Shown: positions 1 to 6,060 of the stretch, one piece after another | Layout: each line of letters begins with the position of its first letter | How positions within the stretch are numbered: position 1 is the stretch's first letter | Assembly (NCBI GenBank): GCA_946538795.1 | Contig: CAMNGY010000046.1 | Span: 1-8,219 of the forward strand | Length of the DNA stretch: 8,219 nucleotides | Source: an uncultured Treponema sp. | Lineage (GTDB): Bacteria; Spirochaetota; Spirochaetia; Treponematales; Treponemataceae | Reading direction: 5' to 3' | Position numbers and translations under genes: made by a program | The notes under the pieces: model-generated | Told to the model about the DNA's origin: nothing | Databases searched by the model: none | What the model saw: only the letters and a program-made list of their open reading frames with translations

Positions 1-1
1 G

Positions 2-82
2 AAATTGATTGCATATCCGCAGAGGAAAGACATTCCTGTTGAAATAAACGATCAGATGGTCGTTGAATTCTATTCAAAATAG
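2..82 (+). CDS. rpsD: 30S ribosomal protein S4, C-terminal end (partial)
   Basis: This is the 3' end of a gene cut by the window start: 26 codons and a TAG stop are visible. The peptide contains DIPVEIND and ends in VVEFYSK, which matches the very conserved C-terminus of ribosomal protein S4 (typically ...VELYSK or VEFYSK). S4 is a primary 16S rRNA-binding protein of the small ribosomal subunit. A strong intrinsic terminator starts 16 nt after the stop, so rpsD is the last gene of its transcript. The call rests on this short conserved tail only. The fragment is too short for many gene finders, but no other family I know ends this way. Confidence 0.8.
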   Translation, partial: KLIAYPQRKDIPVEINDQMVVEFYSK

Positions 83-98
83 CAAGATCCTTTATAAG

Positions 99-146
99 GG
101 ATGCACAGAGCCGGCTATTCGCCGGAGAATGTGCATCCTTTTTTTT
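99..146 (+). terminator. Rho-independent terminator of rpsD
   Basis: A perfect 9-bp stem (GGATGCACA at 99-107 with TGTGCATCC at 130-138) is capped by a second GC-rich stem (CCGGC at 111-115 with GCCGG at 121-125, loop TATTC). A run of eight T follows at 139-146. It ends the rpsD transcript and insulates the downstream operon from it. Confidence 0.95.
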
Positions 147-221
147 CATCTTCAGGTCAGCATATTCTGTATTCATGCCAAGAGGGGCTGATGTTCCCGA
201 TGCTCCGCATAAAAAAGCTGG

Positions 222-250
222 GGATTAGATCCGAGTACAAGCGCTAATCC
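222..250. repeat. Intergenic 7-bp inverted repeat
   Basis: GGATTAG (222-228) and CTAATCC (244-250) are perfect inverted copies separated by 15 nt, with one further G-T wobble possible outside. There is no T tract, so it is not a terminator. It lies about 70 nt upstream of the promoter. It could be an operator or a small RNA hairpin, but a repeat this short can occur by chance. I see no gene around it; the rest of 147-310 shows nothing recognisable. Confidence 0.3.
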
Positions 251-310
251 TGACTCTGCAGCGGGGCATTTTCGAGGTTCCCGCTTATGTTTGCTTTCAG
301 GCGCGCTATT

Positions 311-346
311 TTGGGGTTTGACAATCCTGTAGTTATAATAGATAAT
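311..346 (+). promoter_or_regulatory. Sigma70-type promoter(s) for the ruvAB-queA operon
   Basis: A consensus -35 TTGACA (318-323) lies 17 nt before GATAAT (341-346, 5 of 6 matches to the -10). A second pair is offset by 7 nt: TTGGGG (311-316) and a perfect TATAAT (334-339), also with a 17-nt spacer. Expected start points are about 346 and about 353, immediately before the first ATG of the downstream gene at 356. That would make the transcript leaderless for that ATG, or give a leader of about 60 to 70 nt for the alternative start at 416. Confidence 0.75.
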
Positions 347-355
347 TAGGCTACC

Positions 356-1924
356 ATGGCAGATTTAGATACAAAGGACGGGGACCGCCCGCTTTCAGCT
401 GGAGGAAGTTTCCTCATGGCCCTTTTGGATTTCATCCTGGGGAGGGAAAGCGACCCGCAACGGAAGATTCTTCAGGCCGCACAGAAGCAACTGAACAAGA
501 CTGGCCATAAGTTTTACAAATTGAGCAAAGACAGGCTTTTGCCTCAATTTGCCAGCCTCCTTTATCAGATTTACGAAGTCGTGGATCCCTTGAGGGAGTT
601 TTTTCTTGAGAATACGTCGGATGCATATTATGCCCATGCCATCATGGAGCATTTTTCTAATGAGAAAATCGAAGGCATCATTGAGTCCCTCTCGGAAGAA
701 TCCCTTGAGGATCTTTCAGAAGGCAAGGACTTCCCGGTCCTGAAGGAAGAGGCTCACAGGCTGTTTGAAAAGCTCACTTCTATTTATGGAAAGGATTTGG
801 CTGGCAGGGTGAATGCCATGTATAACTCCGTGCTGGTCTTGAAGCAGTTCTGCCTGATAGATTATTATGCCATTCTAAAAAGATTTAAGCCTGACATTGC
901 GGAGCACAGGTTTGAGTCTGGCGTTGCGTTTGGACAGCTGACCAGGGCGCATTCCTTGGATCTGGTGCCGGATTTCCTGAATTCCGTGACCAGCCTGCTC
1001 TTTGTAGAAGACTGGTCGTCTCAGTTTGAGTTCATTTCTACTCTTCCGGGTTTCAAGGGCTATGATAAGAAACTTTTCGATTCATTGTACGACAAGTTGT
1101 TCAAGATGAACTCGTTGGCTGTCTTTGCCAACTTTGGAAAGCTCTTGTTGCATGAGCCTTCTTATGACGCTTCTCCCTCTTTCCCTTCAGAAGATATTGT
1201 CAAGTCTTTTCTGGATCAGCTTTCCCATGAGATGGAGGAGACTTTGTCCGAGATAGACATAAAGAAGAAGAACCAGATCCTTGAAAAAGAGATGAAAGAG
1301 GTTTTTGGTGGTGCTAATATCTTGGATCTGCAGAATTATACAGAGGAATCCTCGGAAGTTCTTGAGAGCATAAAAGCAGATTTGAACGAAGGCGAGAAGC
1401 TGGCATATACTAGATATGCCCACGCTCGGTATTTCCATACACTGGTTGAGACTTATTTGGGCAAGAGCCTTCTTGAGTTTGTTGAAAACTTCGCTGTCCG
1501 CGCGGAGATTTACGGAGGTGACTACACCGCAAAGTTTTCTGCCGAGTACCATCAGATGCTTTCGGCTGACGATGAGATAATGAAGCTGGACATGGAGCTG
1601 GGACAGGGATTCCCCAATGGTTATAAAATTGCGATGCTGGCGGAGGCCGCCAAGAGGTCCGGTGATGCCGCAAAAAAGCTGTATAACGAAATAAAACTTG
1701 TGAACAATCAGTTCTCTGAGCAACTTGATCAGGGAATGGGAATTTTACGCACGGTCCTTAAAAAGCTTACGGAGCTTCTTGATGACAAAAAGTCCATAAG
1801 TCCATCGATTGTAAAGAACTGGAGTTCCATAGACGAATATCTTCGGGTGCCCTCTTTGAATTCCTTGACGGAAGCTGTGACCCGCCTCAGCCACTTCATA
1901 TCCCTCATGGATAGTTTAAAATAA
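356..1924 (+). CDS. Conserved hypothetical protein of spirochaete type, first gene of the ruvAB-queA operon
   Basis: The function is not recognised. The 522-residue product looks soluble and mostly alpha-helical, rich in Lys, Glu and Leu, with no signal peptide and no clear membrane segment. The N-terminal part (about residues 21-80: a short hydrophobic LLDFILG, then a Lys-rich stretch and KFYKLSKD...LPQFASLLYQIYE) resembles uncharacterised Treponema proteins, possibly the family Pfam calls DUF5312; that assignment is from memory and uncertain. The start is open. ATG 356 is the first in-frame codon after a stop at 347 but has only a weak AGG upstream and sits at the predicted transcription start. 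ATG 416 (Met21) has GGAGG 10 nt upstream and would give 502 residues. The gene ends 14 nt before ruvA and is very probably cotranscribed with it, which hints at, but does not prove, a link with DNA repair or tRNA modification. Confidence 0.8.
   Translation: MADLDTKDGDRPLSAGGSFLMALLDFILGRESDPQRKILQAAQKQLNKTGHKFYKLSKDRLLPQFASLLYQIYEVVDPLREFFLENTSDAYYAHAIMEHFSNEKIEGIIESLSEESLEDLSEGKDFPVLKEEAHRLFEKLTSIYGKDLAGRVNAMYNSVLVLKQFCLIDYYAILKRFKPDIAEHRFESGVAFGQLTRAHSLDLVPDFLNSVTSLLFVEDWSSQFEFISTLPGFKGYDKKLFDSLYDKLFKMNSLAVFANFGKLLLHEPSYDASPSFPSEDIVKSFLDQLSHEMEETLSEIDIKKKNQILEKEMKEVFGGANILDLQNYTEESSEVLESIKADLNEGEKLAYTRYAHARYFHTLVETYLGKSLLEFVENFAVRAEIYGGDYTAKFSAEYHQMLSADDEIMKLDMELGQGFPNGYKIAMLAEAAKRSGDAAKKLYNEIKLVNNQFSEQLDQGMGILRTVLKKLTELLDDKKSISPSIVKNWSSIDEYLRVPSLNSLTEAVTRLSHFISLMDSLK
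401..415 (+). promoter_or_regulatory. Shine-Dalgarno for alternative start at 416, inside a small inverted repeat
   Basis: GGAGG (401-405) stands 10 nt before the in-frame ATG at 416. It is the best ribosome binding site near the start of the 522-residue gene. The same bases form an inverted repeat (GAGGA 402-406 with TCCTC 411-415, loop AGTT) that could occlude the site in RNA. Whether this start is used is an inference. Confidence 0.45.
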
Positions 1925-1938
1925 TTGGCGGTGTATCA

Positions 1939-2565
1939 ATGTTCAACAGCCTGACAGGTATTATAACGGAAAAAGCAGCCCAGAAACTCTGTCTGGACAC
2001 GCATGGTATAGAGTGGGAAATATTTTCTCCTGATACGAGCATACAAGCCCTTCCCGCTGTCGGGGAGACAGGCCGGGTCTACACGTGGATGCAGCATAGC
2101 GATTCCATTATGAGCCTCTATGGTTTTGCGTCTGTGGGCGAGAGGTGCCTTTTCCTGGACCTTCTGAAAGTTGATGGCATAGGGCCAAAGGCAGCATTGA
2201 AGATTATGGGGGCTGTTAGCTCCAGCCAGCTGGTGAAAATTCTGGATGACGGAAATCTTGATGCCTTGCAGAAAGTTCCGGGTGTAGGCAAGAAGACTGC
2301 GGCCAAGATGCTCTTGCAGCTGAAAGGCAAGCTTACCCTGTCTGAAGATGGCGGAAGTGTTCCCAGAGGACAGCAGCCGGCCAAATCCCCGTATTCTGAC
2401 GTGACAGGAGCTTTGGCTAACATGGGCTATGACAGGCGGACTGCGGAACAGACGGTTGCCCGACTTGCCCAGCAGATGGAAGAGGACAGCGCGTTTGCCC
2501 AAATGGGGCAATCCCAGAAAGAGGACGCCCTGTTCCGTAAGGCTCTCGTGGAGATGGCACAATGA
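1939..2565 (+). CDS. ruvA: Holliday junction branch migration protein RuvA
   Basis: RuvA binds four-way DNA junctions as a tetramer and loads the RuvB motor, in recombinational repair and replication-fork rescue in the cytoplasm. The 208 residues match the usual length (203 in E. coli). Domain I is an OB-fold ending in SLYGF (59-63). Domain II has two helix-hairpin-helix motifs: [12 protein letters not shown] (78-89) and [12 protein letters not shown] (113-124). After a linker of about 30 residues, domain III (about 152-208, [14 protein letters not shown]...) is the RuvB-contacting three-helix bundle. In an ungapped alignment with E. coli RuvA, the acidic pin E55-D56 becomes D55-S56. The ATG follows a GGCGGTG-like weak ribosome binding site 14 nt after the preceding gene, and the stop overlaps the ruvB start. 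Confidence 0.97.
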   Translation: MFNSLTGIITEKAAQKLCLDTHGIEWEIFSPDTSIQALPAVGETGRVYTWMQHSDSIMSLYGFASVGERCLFLDLLKVDGIGPKAALKIMGAVSSSQLVKILDDGNLDALQKVPGVGKKTAAKMLLQLKGKLTLSEDGGSVPRGQQPAKSPYSDVTGALANMGYDRRTAEQTVARLAQQMEEDSAFAQMGQSQKEDALFRKALVEMAQ

Positions 2566-3713
2566 GCAGGAGCGTAACAGCAAAAAGCCCTTATTCCCGT
2601 CCAAAATCAGCAAAAGAGGCCGAAGAGAGCGACATGAATATCGTTGCCCAGCTTTCGGCTCAGGCAGCTCAGGCAGCTTCTCTTGGCGCGTCCCATATAG
2701 TTCGTGCTGACGAAAGCAGCGAAGATGATGTCCAGGATGGAAACCTGAGGCCCAGAAGCCTTATGGAGTTTCAGGGGCAGTCGGCCATAAAAGAAAACCT
2801 TTCCGTATTTGTGAACGCTGCCAGGGACAGGAAGGAGGCGCTGGATCATCTCTTTTTGATAGGGCCACCAGGATTAGGCAAGACTACGTTGGCCCAGATT
2901 ACTGCCGCTGAGCTTGGAGTTGATTTCAAGGTTACCAGCGCACCTGCGTTGGACAAACCCAAGGACCTGGCTGGAATTCTTTCAACTATAACGGAGAGGA
3001 CAGTCTTTTTCATCGATGAGATACACCGCCTGAAGCCGGCCATAGAGGAGATGCTTTATATAGCGATGGAGGATTTTGAGCTGGACTGGGTTATAGGGCA
3101 GGGGGCCGCAGCAAGGACCGTCAGGATTCCTATTCCTCATTTCACCCTCGTGGGCGCGACGACTAAGGCGGGCATGGTTTCCTCGCCTCTTATCAGCCGT
3201 TTTGGAATCGTGCAGCGGTTCAACTTTTATACTAAAGAGGAACTTGCTTCCATAATAAGGCGGTCTGCTTCCATCCTGAACGTGACGGCTGCTGACGATG
3301 CGGCTATGCTCATGGCATCCTGCTCCCGTGGTACGCCCAGAATTGCCAACCGCATCCTGCGTCGCATGAGGGATTTCGCGCAGGTGGCGGGGAGTCCCGT
3401 AATAACCGTCCAGATTGTCCAGGATGGGCTTAACAAACTGGGAATAGATTCCTTGGGATTGGAGCATTATGACCGGGAGATTCTTTCTTCCATAATCAGG
3501 AACTTTTCTGGCGGGCCAGTCGGGGCCGAGACCCTCGCAATTTCCATCGGGGAAAGCCAGGATACCCTTGAGGACTATTATGAGCCGTACTTGATACAGT
3601 GCGGCCTGCTTGTGAGGACTCCGAGAGGCAGGATTGTTACAGACCGTGCCTACAGCCATTTGGGAATTGAAAAAAAGGGAGGAGAAAGTGAGGACCAGCG
3701 ACTTTTATTTTGA
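2562..3713 (+). CDS. ruvB: Holliday junction branch migration ATPase RuvB
   Basis: RuvB is the hexameric AAA+ motor that pumps DNA through the RuvA-bound junction. Visible elements are Walker [10 protein letters not shown] (101-109), Walker B FFIDEIH (149-155), sensor 1 GATT (198-201), the arginine finger in SRFG (R213), sensor 2 RGTPRIANR (256-264) and the C-terminal winged helix with RTPRGR (352-357). At 383 residues it is longer than E. coli RuvB (336), mainly through about 45 extra N-terminal residues rich in Ala, Ser and Gln. The start at 2562 overlaps the ruvA stop as ATGA and has GGAG 8 nt upstream, which favours translational coupling. Met25 (2634) is a weaker alternative that would remove about half the extension. 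The 3' end overlaps queA by 26 nt. Confidence 0.97.
   Translation: MSRSVTAKSPYSRPKSAKEAEESDMNIVAQLSAQAAQAASLGASHIVRADESSEDDVQDGNLRPRSLMEFQGQSAIKENLSVFVNAARDRKEALDHLFLIGPPGLGKTTLAQITAAELGVDFKVTSAPALDKPKDLAGILSTITERTVFFIDEIHRLKPAIEEMLYIAMEDFELDWVIGQGAAARTVRIPIPHFTLVGATTKAGMVSSPLISRFGIVQRFNFYTKEELASIIRRSASILNVTAADDAAMLMASCSRGTPRIANRILRRMRDFAQVAGSPVITVQIVQDGLNKLGIDSLGLEHYDREILSSIIRNFSGGPVGAETLAISIGESQDTLEDYYEPYLIQCGLLVRTPRGRIVTDRAYSHLGIEKKGGESEDQRLLF
3678..3682 (+). promoter_or_regulatory. Shine-Dalgarno deciding the queA GTG start
   Basis: GGAGG lies within AGGGAGGAG, 5 nt before GTG 3688. It selects this GTG over the upstream in-frame ATG at 3634, because the family N-terminus (M-R-x-S/T-D-F) begins exactly at the GTG. 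It lies inside the ruvB coding region. Confidence 0.85.
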
Positions 3714-4740
3714 TCTGCCGGAGGAGCTTGTTGCTCAGAAACCCTGCACGGAAAGAGGGAACGACCGCCTGATGCTGTTGGGACGGGAAAGCGGGGTGGT
3801 GGAGCACCATGTTATGGCGGACCTGCCATCATTGATCGATGACGGTACGTTGATGGTTTTCAATAACAGCCGTGTCCGCCGGAGCCGCTGCTACGGTATA
3901 AGGGTTCTGAATGATGGACAGGACGGACGCGAGCAGGAATTCATGTTCTTGAACCAGATTGGACCTGAAGGAGATGCCTGGAACACTATGGTGAAAGGTG
4001 CCAAGAAAGTTAAGCCTGGCTCATGCTACCGTTTTCCTGACGGGTCCGAAGGAGTGATAGAGGGAGATTCTGCCAATGAAGGAACTGAATTCAGGACGAT
4101 TCGTTTCCCTTTCAGGCTGGGGGAAGACTGGTTTGAAAGGAATGGGCATATACCCCTCCCGCCTTACATCAGAAGGGAAGACACGGACATAGACGGAGAA
4201 AGGTACCAGACTGTTTATGCCAAGGAAACTGGAAGTGCCGCATGCCCGACGGCCGGCCTGCATTTTACGGAGCAGATGCTGGACTTGCTGAAAGCCAGGG
4301 GAGTTGAGCTGGAGTGGCTGACCCTGCATGTTGGTCTGGGAACTTTCCTGCCAGTGCGTGTAGATGACATACGGGACCACAAGATGCACGAGGAGGTCTA
4401 CACTGTTCCGTATGATGTCGCTGACCGGATAAACCGTGCGAAGTCGGAAGGCCGGAAAATACTTGCCGTCGGAACAACCAGCGTAAGGACCTTGGAGAGC
4501 GCAAGCGATGAAAATGGCATTGTGAGGGGAGGAACAGGAAGGACGAGCATATTCATGTATCCCGGATACAAATTCAAGGTTGTTGACCAGATGTTCACGA
4601 ATTTCCATACACCGGAGTCCACCCTGATAATGCTTGTGAGCGCATTTTCAAGCAGGGAGAACATACTGAACGCATATAAGCTGGCCGTACAGGAAAAATA
4701 CCGCTTCTTCTCATACGGGGACGCGATGCTTATCAAATGA
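3688..4740 (+). CDS. queA: S-adenosylmethionine:tRNA ribosyltransferase-isomerase QueA
   Basis: QueA transfers and rearranges the ribosyl moiety of SAM onto 7-aminomethyl-7-deazaguanine in tRNA (GUN anticodons), giving epoxyqueuosine, the penultimate step of queuosine synthesis. From the GTG start the protein has 350 residues (356 in E. coli) and opens [17 protein letters not shown], matching the E. coli MRVTDFSFELPESLIA. Family blocks are MVFNNSRV (57-64), [13 protein letters not shown] (153-165), [12 protein letters not shown] (187-198), [16 protein letters not shown] (213-228), [10 protein letters not shown] (262-271) and [18 protein letters not shown] (303-320). In PTAGLHF the usual preceding Ala is Cys186. 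The longer ATG start at 3634 is unlikely because its extra residues are ruvB sequence in another frame. It is the last gene of the operon; no tgt follows, unlike in many bacteria. Confidence 0.96.
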   Translation: MRTSDFYFDLPEELVAQKPCTERGNDRLMLLGRESGVVEHHVMADLPSLIDDGTLMVFNNSRVRRSRCYGIRVLNDGQDGREQEFMFLNQIGPEGDAWNTMVKGAKKVKPGSCYRFPDGSEGVIEGDSANEGTEFRTIRFPFRLGEDWFERNGHIPLPPYIRREDTDIDGERYQTVYAKETGSAACPTAGLHFTEQMLDLLKARGVELEWLTLHVGLGTFLPVRVDDIRDHKMHEEVYTVPYDVADRINRAKSEGRKILAVGTTSVRTLESASDENGIVRGGTGRTSIFMYPGYKFKVVDQMFTNFHTPESTLIMLVSAFSSRENILNAYKLAVQEKYRFFSYGDAMLIK

Positions 4741-4762
4741 CGCGTTCATATCAAGGAACGCG
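4741..4762. other. Hairpin between convergent operons
   Basis: CGCGTTC (4741-4747) and GAACGCG (4756-4762) form a perfect 7-bp inverted repeat directly after the queA stop. A competing stem, GGAAC/GTTCC (4755-4759 with 4762-4766), overlaps it. Neither strand has a T run, so it is not a classical intrinsic terminator. It may help end or stabilise both convergent transcripts in this 38-base gap. Confidence 0.4.
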
Positions 4763-4778
4763 GTTCCGACGCTATGAA

Positions 4779-5585
4779 TCAGCTGAGCAGCTGCAGGTGG
4801 TAATCCAGCAAGCTCAGGAACTGTTCCTTCAGGATTGGGGCGGTCCCGCTTTCCTCAAATTCCTCCTTGCTTAGGTTTTCCGCTGTCTCAAGGAAGTCGC
4901 TCAGGACTTTGTCAGGGAGCGGGAGCTTGGAGCCTATGAGCTTGTTCTCAAGCTCCCGGGAATGAAACACAAGCGGCCCCGTGAAAGCTATCTTCATATT
5001 CACGATCAGGTCATTTTCCGTGTCTACAAGAAAGACAAAGCTTGCATTTAGCGGGGACGGCTTGCCTTCTGGTCCCAGTCTGGTGAATATTGAAATTTCC
5101 CAGTCGTTTATCGGAACCCTTATTTTGCTAAGGACGAATGCGGGTGGAATCTGCGTGAATTTGGTGAATGGTATGTATTTTGTGGATATAGGGTTCTTTA
5201 TTTCCAGCCGGGCGTCCAAAGCCAGGAGCGGCGCGAACAGGGTGCCTTTCTGTCCTTCCCTGCATATATTACCGGCCAGCGTTGCTATGTTCCTTATTGG
5301 GCCGGTTGCTGTGCTTTGTATCGCATCGTAAAGGACGGGCGGTATGTTGCTTCTGCCCATCGCGCTCATCTGGTCCAACGTGACGGCGGGGCCAAAATCT
5401 ATGTATCGTTCCCTCTTGTCTATATTCTTGAGTTCCTGGATGTTTCTGGTTGAAACGGCCTTGCATCTCAGGTCCTCAATCTGGGTGCAGGCACCTACGA
5501 TTTTCAGGTTGCTGACCGTCTTTATGTGGTATAGTATATCCGAAAGGTTCTTTGCGATAAGAAAGCTTCCCTTATTTTCTTCCAT
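4779..5585 (-). CDS. FAD-binding subunit of a xanthine dehydrogenase-like molybdenum hydroxylase
   Basis: This is the medium subunit of the three-subunit molybdenum hydroxylase type (XdhB/CoxM-like), which in working members passes electrons from the iron-sulfur subunit to FAD and then to NAD+ or another acceptor. The best marker is IRNIATLAGNIC (97-108), equivalent to the family IRN-x-ATIGGN-x-C signature, followed by FAPLLALDARLEI (117-129). GPAVTLDQM (65-73) fits the 'GA-x-T' block. The N-terminal FAD pyrophosphate loop, normally AGGTDL, reads VGACTQ (30-35). The 268 residues are slightly short for the family (about 280-300). The C-terminal domain after about residue 160 is the usual CO-dehydrogenase flavoprotein C-terminal type. 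The ATG overlaps the upstream iron-sulfur gene by 14 nt and has AAGGAAAG as ribosome binding site. It is the last gene of the operon. Confidence 0.85.
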   Translation of the reverse strand: MEENKGSFLIAKNLSDILYHIKTVSNLKIVGACTQIEDLRCKAVSTRNIQELKNIDKRERYIDFGPAVTLDQMSAMGRSNIPPVLYDAIQSTATGPIRNIATLAGNICREGQKGTLFAPLLALDARLEIKNPISTKYIPFTKFTQIPPAFVLSKIRVPINDWEISIFTRLGPEGKPSPLNASFVFLVDTENDLIVNMKIAFTGPLVFHSRELENKLIGSKLPLPDKVLSDFLETAENLSKEEFEESGTAPILKEQFLSLLDYHLQLLS

Positions 5586-6060
5586 TTTTCTTTCCTTCCC
5601 GCCTGTGCTTGGTAGCTATGGCATAGATGATGCCGTTTATGTAGCTGTTTATGTCCGTACAGCAGAAATCCAGGTCTTTGATCATGTCTACAATTTGCGG
5701 GATGCTGGGTCTGCTGGACGGTATTATAAGCTGATATGCGGTCAGGATTTTTCCCGCGTCACAGTAGCCGCATAGGTTTACGCCGGCCATTTTGAATCCT
5801 GTCATTATGTCGTTGTATTCGGGATAGTTCATGAAGTGTTCCAGCGTGACTATGGAGGAGTTCTTCACCGTCGCCATTGGTATGACACATGACGGTGTTG
5901 GCTTGCCGTCAACCAGGACCATGCAGTTCCCGCAGTGACCTTCCATGCAACCGCATTTCACTTTATAAAGATGCATGCTCCTGAGTACCTGAAGCAGGCT
6001 GGTATCGGGACTTGTGTAAAAAGTCGTTTCCTCACCGTTCAGCGTCAGCGTTATCTGCAT
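5572..6060 (-). CDS. Two-[2Fe-2S] iron-sulfur subunit of a xanthine dehydrogenase-like enzyme
   Basis: This is the small electron-transfer subunit (XdhC/CoxS-like) linking the molybdenum site to FAD. The N-terminal plant-ferredoxin domain has a complete cluster motif, C38-x4-C43-x2-C46 and C58 (GCMEGHCGNC, then PSC). The C-terminal four-helix domain carries C96-x2-C99 (NLCGYCDAG). The family spacing C-x2-C-x31-C-x-C predicts Cys at 131 and 133, but the sequence is F131-C132-C133, and the usual Gln before the first Cys is Leu95. The length of 162 residues is typical. The ATG has an excellent AGAGGAGG site 6 nt upstream (6067-6074). The gene overlaps the large-subunit gene by 29 nt and the FAD gene by 14 nt, so all three are probably translationally coupled. 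Confidence 0.92.
   Translation of the reverse strand: MQITLTLNGEETTFYTSPDTSLLQVLRSMHLYKVKCGCMEGHCGNCMVLVDGKPTPSCVIPMATVKNSSIVTLEHFMNYPEYNDIMTGFKMAGVNLCGYCDAGKILTAYQLIIPSSRPSIPQIVDMIKDLDFCCTDINSYINGIIYAIATKHRREGKKNGRK

Noticed and set aside
1187..1723. 178-residue minus-strand open frame within the 522-residue gene
   Set aside because: The plus frame is longer, has a promoter and lies within an operon; the minus frame has no domain.
1936..2613. 225-residue open frame on the minus strand over ruvA
   Set aside because: It is antisense to a certain gene, has no recognisable domain, and its composition reflects the complementary codons.
2982..3659. 225-residue open frame on the minus strand over ruvB
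   Set aside because: It is antisense to conserved AAA+ coding sequence with no family features.
3634..3687. In-frame ATG giving an 18-residue longer QueA
   Set aside because: The family N-terminus begins at GTG 3688 with a near-perfect Shine-Dalgarno 5 nt upstream; the extra residues overlap ruvB codons and match nothing in QueA.
4781..4795. CAGCTG repeated twice near the end of the FAD-subunit gene
   Set aside because: It is a short repeat from Leu-Leu and Gln-Leu codons inside coding sequence, with no sign of function.
5344..5775. 143-residue plus-strand open frame with hydrophobic segments across the FAD and iron-sulfur genes
   Set aside because: It crosses two real, overlapping genes on the other strand and shows no ribosome binding site or family match.
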